A DNA stretch of 11,057 bases from an uncultured Christensenellaceae bacterium (GTDB taxonomy: Bacteria > Bacillota > Clostridia > Christensenellales > UBA3700), in assembly GCA_902373595.1 (NCBI GenBank), contig CABKMX010000013.1:1-11057 (forward strand), written 5' to 3'. Every line of letters begins with the position of its first letter. The first letter of the stretch is position 1. Both the position numbers and the translations under genes were made by a program. Below the pieces are notes generated by a model. That model was not told where the DNA came from. It saw only the letters and a list, made by a program, of their open reading frames with translations, and did no database searches. Shown piece after piece: positions 6,686-11,057 of this stretch.

Positions 6686-8001
6686 TATATCTTCTCCTCG
6701 GACGCCTTGATGTCGTCCAATGTGAGTTTCAAAAAGTCGACGGTCTCGTGCATCGTACTGCCCTCGAACAGCACGCCGATTGAGCCGTCCTTCATCTGCG
6801 TCATACAGCTGTAGACGAACTCGCCGTCCTTGATTTTGAGCGAGTGGGCGAACGTTTCGCCGTAGTCGTAAGAGATGCGTATGACGCCGTTTTCTCTCTT
6901 GGTTTTGCTGGCGGCGTTGAGCACGAGCGTCGCCTCGCGGTCGCCGTCCATGACGTTGAGCGCGGCGATTTGGCAAACGGGCTGGGGGATTCCGACATAG
7001 TGGAAGTCTTCCCAGGTGACGCCACCGTCGCGGCTGGTCGCGACCGCGACCTCACGGCGGCTCGAGTGGTTGCGGACAAACGCCTTGAGACCTCCGCCCG
7101 GCAGCGTGACGATCTGCGCCTCGCTCGTGCGCTCGCCGTCGGCGATGAACTTGTGCCCGACCTTGAACAGCCCGAGACGTTTGCGGTTTTCGCCCATGAC
7201 TCCGCCTCGCGTCCAGGTGTTGCCGCCGTCGTCGCTGAAAATGCACGCCGCGCACTCCATCAGCGGCCAAAAGCGCGGAGTGAAGTATATCGGCACGACG
7301 ATACGTCCCTTGTGCTCGCCCTCGGTCAGCTGCACGCCGACGCCGGGGCCCGCGCCGATGAAGCACATATACTCGTCTTTGACCTGCGTAGAGATGCACT
7401 CGGGCTTTGTCCAGGTGACGCCGTTGTCAAAGCTCTTGGCGAGGTACATATACGAGGTGCGGTATTCGGTGAAGCCGCCCTCTCCGGTGCGTATGTTGCC
7501 GACCTTTTTCTCGCCGACGCGCACGTCGAAGTTTTCGTCGACGCGGTACTCGGTCGCGAGGTCTTTGTCCCAAAGTCTGCCGTCCTCGCCGAGCGCGAGC
7601 CTGCGCTTGCCGTGCATGACGATCTGTCTGCCCTTTTTGTCAAAACCGGTGCCGCGGCGGCTGTTGAGGATGCCGACGCCGGCGGGGGTGTGGCTGTACA
7701 GCATCAGCAGCGTGCCCTTTTGTCGGTCGAAGACGAGGCAGGGGTCAATCGCCGCCGACGAGTGGGCAATGTCCTCGCCGCACTCCTTGACCGCAAAGTG
7801 CATGTCCGTCCACGACTCGCCGTTGTCGAACGAGCGGCAGATCACCTTTTCTATGCGGTTGGGGTTGTCGCTGCCGCCGTACAGGCGCGCGTCGGCGCAG
7901 GCGATGACCGTGCCGTCGTCCGCCGTGATGATGGACGGGATGCGGTAGTTGTTGACAGGACCGCGGTCCTTTGAGAAGAGTTTGAATGGCTCGGATATCA
8001 T
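6685..8001 (-). CDS. Sialidase (GH33 six-bladed propeller), predicted cytoplasmic, 438 aa
   Basis: Exo-sialidase fold that removes terminal sialic acid from glycans. The YRIP motif at 19-22 gives the first carboxylate-binding arginine R20; ACADARLYGGSD at 34-45 supplies R39 and the likely acid/base D45. Asp boxes are at 57-64 (SFDNGESW), 190-197, 256-263 and 323-330, with a worn one at 377-384 (SYDYGETF). SEAQ holds the helper glutamate E294, FVRN the second arginine R310, KREN the third R369, and FVYSCM the nucleophile Y397, so the active site looks complete. There is no signal peptide, lipobox, carbohydrate-binding module or sorting signal, so it should stay inside the cell. GAGGGA lies 4 bases before the ATG at 8001. 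It follows the macro-domain gene by 51 bases and overlaps nanE. Related clan members act on other sialosides, so 2-keto-3-deoxynononate or other sialic acids remain possible. Confidence 0.9.
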   Translation of the reverse strand: MISEPFKLFSKDRGPVNNYRIPSIITADDGTVIACADARLYGGSDNPNRIEKVICRSFDNGESWTDMHFAVKECGEDIAHSSAAIDPCLVFDRQKGTLLMLYSHTPAGVGILNSRRGTGFDKKGRQIVMHGKRRLALGEDGRLWDKDLATEYRVDENFDVRVGEKKVGNIRTGEGGFTEYRTSYMYLAKSFDNGVTWTKPECISTQVKDEYMCFIGAGPGVGVQLTEGEHKGRIVVPIYFTPRFWPLMECAACIFSDDGGNTWTRGGVMGENRKRLGLFKVGHKFIADGERTSEAQIVTLPGGGLKAFVRNHSSRREVAVATSRDGGVTWEDFHYVGIPQPVCQIAALNVMDGDREATLVLNAASKTKRENGVIRISYDYGETFAHSLKIKDGEFVYSCMTQMKDGSIGVLFEGSTMHETVDFLKLTLDDIKASEEKI

Positions 8002-8052
8002 GTTTCCCTCGTCAATTTTTTCGTGCCCGTGTTTGTAAAGGGCGTGTTTTGT

Positions 8053-8562
8053 CTATTGCGGCATTTCGGTCGTCTCTCCGACGTCGCCTGCGATCAACGC
8101 TCCGCCGCCGAACAGCACGACATATACGTCCGCTTCATAGCTCTTCAAAAATTCGTCTATCTCCTCGGCGGCGATGCGGAACGCGTCTCGTTTTGGGTAG
8201 CCGTACACACCTGCGGAGATGAGCGGGAACGCGACGCTTTTGAGCCCCGCCTCCCTGACGATCGCAAGGCTTTTGCGGTAGCAGCTTCTCAGCAGCTCCT
8301 CTTCGCCGAAGCCGCCGCCGTGCCAGATCGGACCCACCGTATGGATGACGTATTTTGCCGGCAGGCGGTACCCCTTTGTGACCTTTGCGTCGCCCGTTTC
8401 GCAGCCGCCCAGCGCGCGGCATTCGGCGAGCAGTTCCTCTCCGGCGGCGCGGTGTATCGCCCCGTCCACGCCTCCTCCGCCCAGCAGGGAGTTGTTGGCG
8501 GCGTTGACGATCGCGTCGACTCGGCATCGAGTGATGTCGCCTATGCAGACAAAGCGCGGCAT
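8053..8562 (-). CDS. Macro-domain ADP-ribose hydrolase / O-acetyl-ADP-ribose deacetylase-like protein, 169 aa
   Basis: Stand-alone macro domain of the MacroD/YmdB type, which binds ADP-ribose and hydrolyses O-acetyl-ADP-ribose or mono-ADP-ribose esters. GDI at 8-10, [18 protein letters not shown] at 20-37 (key N20 and the glycine-rich loop), [13 protein letters not shown] at 56-68, VIHTVGP at 72-78 and ISAGVYGYP at 115-123 (phosphate loop) are all present and in order. The length is that of a single domain with no fusion. The ATG at 8562 is one base past the mgsA stop (TGAGATG), so it is probably translated by coupling; no clear separate ribosome site is seen. The annotation is firm at family level; the physiological substrate in a sialic-acid operon is unknown. 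Confidence 0.93.
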   Translation of the reverse strand: MPRFVCIGDITRCRVDAIVNAANNSLLGGGGVDGAIHRAAGEELLAECRALGGCETGDAKVTKGYRLPAKYVIHTVGPIWHGGGFGEEELLRSCYRKSLAIVREAGLKSVAFPLISAGVYGYPKRDAFRIAAEEIDEFLKSYEADVYVVLFGGGALIAGDVGETTEMPQ

Positions 8563-8563
8563 C

Positions 8564-8944
8564 TCAGCGCATCAGCGGCGACGACAGCACAAAGTCGGCT
8601 GTCGCCTTGTTGGTCGCGATCGGGACGTCATAGAGCGCGGCGATGCGCAGCAGCGCCTTGACGTCGGGGTCGTGGGGCTGCATGGACAGCGGATCCCAAA
8701 AGAAGATGACGACGTCGATCTGTCCCTCGGCGATCTTTGCGCCAATCTGCTGGTCTCCGCCGAGCGGGCCGGACAGATAGCGGTACACGTTGAGTCCCGT
8801 CGATTCGGCGACGAGTTTTGAGGTGGTGCCGGTGCCGCAAAGCTGATATTTCGCGAGCAGGTCTTTGTTCTTCATCGACCAGGCTACCATCTCCGCTTTT
8901 TTGTTGTCGTGCGCGATCAGCGCTACCGTCTTGATCTCTTTCAT
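8564..8944 (-). CDS. mgsA: Methylglyoxal synthase, 126 aa
   Basis: Cytosolic enzyme converting dihydroxyacetone phosphate to methylglyoxal and phosphate, a bypass used when sugar phosphates build up. LIAHDNKK at 9-16 gives H12 and K16, GTGTT at 37-41 binds phosphate, SGPLGGDQQ at 58-66 contains the catalytic aspartate D64, and [21 protein letters not shown] at 81-101 holds H91 and D94. IATNKATAD closes the site. Length is usual for short Firmicute forms (the E. coli enzyme is ~152). AAAGGAG lies 8 bases before the ATG at 8944. It has a clear promoter and is the first gene of the run leading into the nan genes, with only one base to the next start. Confidence 0.96.
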   Translation of the reverse strand: MKEIKTVALIAHDNKKAEMVAWSMKNKDLLAKYQLCGTGTTSKLVAESTGLNVYRYLSGPLGGDQQIGAKIAEGQIDVVIFFWDPLSMQPHDPDVKALLRIAALYDVPIATNKATADFVLSSPLMR

Positions 8945-8962
8945 AAAATACTCCTTTACACA

Positions 8963-8991
8963 AGTTTATCACAGCGCGCGCGCATAGTCAA
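8963..8991 (-). promoter_or_regulatory. Promoter of the mgsA-macro-nan gene run
   Basis: On the minus strand: TTGACT (8991-8986), 17-base spacer rich in GC alternation, TAAACT (8968-8963) with a TGA extension. It is the only good promoter found upstream of the six minus-strand genes down to nanA; the 51-base gap before the sialidase has none that I can see. Confidence 0.72.
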
Positions 8992-9002
8992 CAAAGCAAA
9001 GA

Positions 9003-9030
9003 GGGGGACGCCGAAATTTCGGCGTCCCCC
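9003..9030 (-). terminator. Perfect 28-base palindrome, terminator of the signal-peptidase-like pseudogene
   Basis: GGGGGACGCCGAAA (9003-9016) is followed directly by its exact reverse complement (9017-9030). On the minus strand it begins 6 bases after the stop at 9037 and is followed by TCTTTGCTTTG, a loose T-rich stretch. It separates the pseudogene from the mgsA promoter. The plus-strand flank is not T-rich. Confidence 0.65.
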
Positions 9031-9036
9031 GATGGA

Positions 9037-9685
9037 TCATTGTTCGCTGTCGTTCGGACCGCCCTCCCGGTCGGGGCATTCTTTGAGCCGTCTCAGCTCC
9101 TCTTTGAGCCTTTCGACCTCTTCGCGGTCGGCGCGCGCCTGTTCGGCGATACGTTCTCTCTCCTGCCTTTGCTGCGCAGCGAACTCTTCCCTCTCCGCCC
9201 TCTTTTCGGAGCGGTATTGTTTGATCGACTTGACCAGCTTGCCGACGTTGAGCGCGATGAGCAAGACGAACGGCAGCAGGACCAGCACGACATAGCCGGC
9301 GGGAGTGCGTATAAACGCAAGAAGTTGTCAAGCCCCGCTATGCGGAATTCGTACACTCCGAGCACATTGCCTGCCGGCACGGGAGTGGGATCGTCGAAGC
9401 CGTTTGCGACGCCGTAGGTATGGTAGAGCGTCTCGCCGCCTCTCTTTTCGACCGAGCGTATCTTGTGAGTGACGATCGCGCGGCGACGCCGTTCACGCTC
9501 GCGAATTGATTGTATCCGGCGATGAGCGTACCGCCCTCGGGCGTCGAGAGCACGCAATCTTTGTCATAGGTCAAACTTACATAATACTCCGCCGAATCGC
9601 CCCGGATATAGACCGCTTTCGTAAAAATTTCACCCTCCGCCTCGCTCCGCTTTCCCCAACAACAAAAAGTACGGACACGCGCTTT
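9037..9685 (-). pseudogene. Signal peptidase I-like (SipW/ER-type) pseudogene, 5'-truncated with two frameshifts
   Basis: Three reading frames join into one protein if two single missing bases are restored, near 9480 and 9319. The middle part reads IVTHKIRSVEKRGGE, then VANGFDDPTPVPAGNVLGVYEFRIAG, and the next frame continues AFIRTPAGYVVLVLLPFVLLI; this order (VTHRI, a DANN-like PDP-x-PVPA stretch, a V-G-x-V-x-FRI strand, then an RTP leading into a C-terminal membrane helix) is that of SipW/ER-type signal peptidases. The catalytic serine segment (S-x-E-P) is not found; the frame upstream ends at a TGA at 9686-9688 and all three frames close just beyond. Between them sits a segment I cannot match (GTLIAGYNQFASVNG). 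After the helix comes a long charged coiled-coil tail (KRAEREEFAAQ ... ERLKEELRRLKE), unusual for this family. Sequencing error could explain the shifts but not the missing front end. Confidence 0.6.
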
Positions 9686-9824
9686 TCACGCATATGCCCG
9701 TATTCCTTCTCTCAAAACGCGATACCGTTATTTGCTAAATCTCAATTCTTACGGACGCTGTTTTCGCTTCGCGAGATGCATAATCCACATTGTCGACGAA
9801 AATGCTTGACTTTTTGTTTGAAAT

Positions 9825-10025
9825 ATGATGTTAGTATTTATGGATTGTGAGTGGAGCGGCTACCGCGAAAAAGAGGATATAAAACGACTGCTCGGGATCT
9901 TTGAACGGCGGAATTGTCCGATTTACACTTTGCATACGTCCGGACATGCCGACGGCGACGCAATTCAAAAACTCATTAAAGCGGTCGGTCCGAAAGAAAC
10001 AATATTCGTACACGGAGAGGTATAA
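9825..10025 (+). pseudogene. C-terminal remnant of a metallo-beta-lactamase-fold hydrolase (beta-CASP/RNase J-like), 66 codons
   Basis: The segment IYTLHTSGHADGDAIQKLIKAVGPK followed by IFVHGE resembles the closing part of MBL-fold nucleases and related hydrolases, where a HTSGHA motif is followed by a helix, a P-K turn and a final histidine strand (VHGE). The preceding EWSGYREKEDIKRLL also fits the region before that motif. The metal-binding HxHxDH region is absent: an in-frame TGA at 9819-9821 stands just before the first ATG and no upstream frame supplies the rest. No ribosome site precedes the ATG. It ends one base before the next gene, which suggests that the two once formed an operon. 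A small free-standing protein is possible but less likely. Confidence 0.5.
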
Positions 10026-10026
10026 G

Positions 10027-10380
10027 ATGACGATCAAGACGGGGATATTTTGGTTTGTCCGCGGCGAAATGATCGCGGACAGATATGATTATATCTTTGA
10101 AGAGCAAAAACAGGGCGATTTTATCGACTATCCTCATTCGCATTTTGACATGTGGGACAAATTGAGCAAAAATCGGTTCCCGTACGCGGATTTTGCGACA
10201 TATCCGCGCGGCAGACTGCTGTTCGACGTAAAGCGAGGACAATATCTTTTGTATCTTGACCGCTGCATTACGGAAGAAGAGACAAAAAGGTTGCTCGACT
10301 TCTATGACCTTGAGAAAGAGAAATATATCCTTTCTCGCGACGAACACTACAGTTGCGACAAGTGTTGCAAACTTCAATAA
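10027..10380 (+). CDS. Uncharacterised conserved-looking protein, 117 aa
   Basis: Not assignable to a named function. It is soluble and has a pattern that I believe recurs in hypothetical proteins of Firmicutes: an opening G-x-FWFV-x-GE (residues 6-14), a central SHFDMWDKL (38-46), YPRGRLLFD (59-67), a YLDRCI strand (76-81) and a C-terminal EHYSC (106-110) with further cysteines at 113 and 114. The cysteine cluster could bind metal, but only three are close together. The ATG at 10027 has GGAGAGG seven bases before it, within the end of the preceding remnant, so expression was probably linked to it. No own promoter is visible. A terminator lies at 10577-10605. AT-richer codon use than the nan genes hints at a different history. 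Confidence 0.75.
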   Translation: MTIKTGIFWFVRGEMIADRYDYIFEEQKQGDFIDYPHSHFDMWDKLSKNRFPYADFATYPRGRLLFDVKRGQYLLYLDRCITEEETKRLLDFYDLEKEKYILSRDEHYSCDKCCKLQ

Positions 10381-10570
10381 CTTGCCAAACCCATGCAAAA
10401 CCGTACTGCACCCGCCGCTTGGCAAAAAAACCGCACGCGCCCGACAACTCGAGGAACGGCGCGTCGCAAGCATTGCCGGATCAAATAACCAAGCAAATTT
10501 TCGCGCCCGTAGTTTATGGCGGCATTGCACCCCCACCGACGCTCCTAAAAAGGCGATAAAAGAATTGAAT
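10381..10570. repeat. GC-rich non-coding block, possible dispersed repeat
   Basis: Between two AT-rich genes lies a block rich in C and G (for example CACCCGCCGC, CGCACGCGCCCGAC, GCACCCCCACCGACGC) with no ribosome site or credible protein. It starts right after the 117-aa gene's stop, where TTGCCAA (10382-10388) and TTGGCAA (10419-10425) form an inverted pair. Short open frames run through it in two frames but start without ribosome sites and look compositionally spurious. My impression that similar stretches recur in related genomes is from memory only and needs a search. Confidence 0.35.
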
Positions 10571-10576
10571 TAACAT

Positions 10577-10605
10577 AAAAGCTCGGCAAGTCTGTCGCGC
10601 TTTTT
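10577..10605 (+). terminator. Rho-independent terminator before the DUF3788 gene
   Basis: AAAAGC (10577-10582) and CGGC (10584-10587) pair with GTCG (10594-10597) and GCTTTT (10599-10604), with one T/C mismatch and one G-U pair, around AAGTCT; TTTTT follows from 10601. The A-run before the stem means that it could also work weakly on the minus strand. Confidence 0.6.
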
Positions 10606-10607
10606 AT

Positions 10608-10631
10608 AAGATGACTTGCTGTTGTCATCTT
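10608..10631. promoter_or_regulatory. 8-bp inverted repeat centred on the -35 box, candidate operator
   Basis: AAGATGAC (10608-10615) and GTCATCTT (10624-10631) are exact reverse complements separated by TTGCTGTT, which contains the likely -35 box of the DUF3788 promoter. A dimeric repressor bound here would block RNA polymerase. No T-run follows, so it is not a terminator. Confidence 0.45.
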
Positions 10632-10645
10632 TAATATGGTATAAT
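10616..10645 (+). promoter_or_regulatory. Promoter for the DUF3788 gene
   Basis: TTGCTG (10616-10621), 18-base spacer, perfect TATAAT (10640-10645) with a TGG extension immediately before it. The predicted start near 10652 leaves a short leader carrying AAGGAGGT (10661-10668), five bases before the ATG. Confidence 0.72.
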
Positions 10646-10672
10646 TAAAGAAAAGTTCATAAGGAGGTCGTC

Positions 10673-11057
10673 ATGCTTGATACAGTACCAACCGCGGAAG
10701 AATTGACAAATCTGGTCGGAAAATCTTTATACGAAATATGGGATAGTTTAATTGCTTTGATCGATGAAAGCTATGATATGGAACATATATGGAATAATGG
10801 CGGCAAAGCATGGAAGTATGAATACAAGTACCGCCGCGGCGGAAAAACGCTATGCTCGCTCTATGCGCGGGAAAACTGTATCGGGTTTATGGTCATCTTC
10901 GGTAAAGACGAAAGGACAAAATTTGAAGAAGAACGAGATTGCTATTCAAAGGAAACGCAAACCGTTTACGACAAAGCGCAGACATTCCACGACGGCAAAT
11001 GGATGATGTTTGAGCCGACCGATGCCGCTTTGTTCAGCGATTTTATGAGATTGTTGC
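10673..11057 (+). CDS. DUF3788 family protein, first 128 residues (3' end beyond window)
   Basis: The sequence fits the DUF3788 family of small soluble bacterial proteins of unknown function: an N-terminal helix (LYEIWDSLIALIDESYDM), then WKYEYKYRRGGKTLCSLY at about 48-65, IGFMVIFGKDERTKFEEER at 70-88, and YDKAQTFHDGKWMMFEPTD at 99-117 before a last helix. These aromatic and basic blocks are the conserved core. The frame is open to the window edge and the family is usually only slightly longer, so the stop is probably within a few dozen bases. The start is firm: AAGGAGGT five bases ahead and a perfect -10 box. It is a separate unit behind a terminator and may be controlled through the inverted repeat over its -35 box. 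Function cannot be inferred from neighbours. Confidence 0.85.
   Translation, partial: MLDTVPTAEELTNLVGKSLYEIWDSLIALIDESYDMEHIWNNGGKAWKYEYKYRRGGKTLCSLYARENCIGFMVIFGKDERTKFEEERDCYSKETQTVYDKAQTFHDGKWMMFEPTDAALFSDFMRLL

Noticed and set aside
6844..7974. Two overlapping long plus-strand frames opposite the sialidase
   Set aside because: The minus-strand sialidase has all catalytic residues and Asp boxes; the opposite frames have no motif or ribosome site.
8002..8052. Internal promoter before the sialidase
   Set aside because: TTTACA is present on the minus strand but no -10-like sequence stands at the right distance.
9806..9834. Possible promoter before the MBL-like remnant (TTGACT at 9806)
   Set aside because: No acceptable -10 box at 16-18 bases; TATGAT at 9824 is too close and TAGTAT at 9832 too far.
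9506..9850. Plus-strand open frame of about 114 codons across 9506-9850
   Set aside because: Crosses the pseudogene on the other strand and the gene-poor junction, with no ribosome site or recognisable domain.
10256..10573. Coding regions inside the GC-rich block
   Set aside because: Two out-of-frame overlaps with the 117-aa gene, no ribosome site, low-complexity Arg/Ala/Pro-rich products.
1..11057. tRNA, rRNA, CRISPR array, transposase or toxin-antitoxin pair
   Set aside because: Looked for cloverleaf-like, repeat-spacer and transposase or small paired-gene patterns on both strands; none were convincing.

Overview
The window looks like a chromosomal piece from a gut-associated Firmicute, probably a Clostridia-type (Christensenellales-like) genome. 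The support is strong AAAGGAGG-type Shine-Dalgarno sites, sigma-A promoters with 17-base spacers and TGn-extended -10 boxes, fairly GC-rich coding sequence, and a sialic-acid catabolic operon typical of mucin-exposed bacteria. The organism assignment is inference; no rRNA or other taxonomic marker is present.

Left part (1-3163, all minus strand): the start of pyrB (aspartate carbamoyltransferase, cut by the window edge), a YbjN-like protein, a small four-helix membrane protein, and a DEDDh exonuclease with an unassigned C-terminal half. The first three each have a readable promoter, and terminators are visible after the YbjN-like and membrane-protein genes, so these look like single-gene units. 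The membrane-protein transcript would begin with a nearly perfect 17-bp hairpin. Between the exonuclease and a divergent plus-strand zinc-dependent phospholipase C-like gene (3223-4155) lies a short shared region; the phospholipase-like gene appears to be transcribed as a leaderless mRNA.

Centre (4222-8991, minus strand): one compact gene run in the order mgsA, macro-domain protein, sialidase (GH33), nanE, nanK, nanA. Gaps are 1 and 51 bases, then overlaps of 1 and 4 bases, then a 23-base gap. The only promoter I can see lies before mgsA. Together the last four genes release sialic acid, split it to ManNAc and pyruvate, phosphorylate ManNAc and epimerise ManNAc-6-P to GlcNAc-6-P. The sialidase has no signal peptide and no transporter gene is present in the window, which suggests hydrolysis of imported sialosides inside the cell. 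Methylglyoxal synthase and an ADP-ribose-type macro domain at the head of such an operon are an unusual pairing.

Right part (9003-11057): an eroded, accessory-like zone. It holds a 5'-truncated, twice-frameshifted signal-peptidase-I-like pseudogene with a coiled-coil tail, a 66-codon remnant of a metallo-beta-lactamase-fold hydrolase, an uncharacterised 117-aa protein, a GC-rich non-coding block that may be a dispersed repeat, a terminator, and the start of a DUF3788 gene whose promoter is covered by an 8-bp inverted repeat. Base composition falls visibly from about position 9700 onward.

No tRNA, rRNA, CRISPR array, transposase or convincing riboswitch was seen. I did not find a clearly new multi-gene system; the best leads are the mgsA-macro-nan operon, the 5' hairpin at 1976-2011 and the repeat-like block at 10381-10570.
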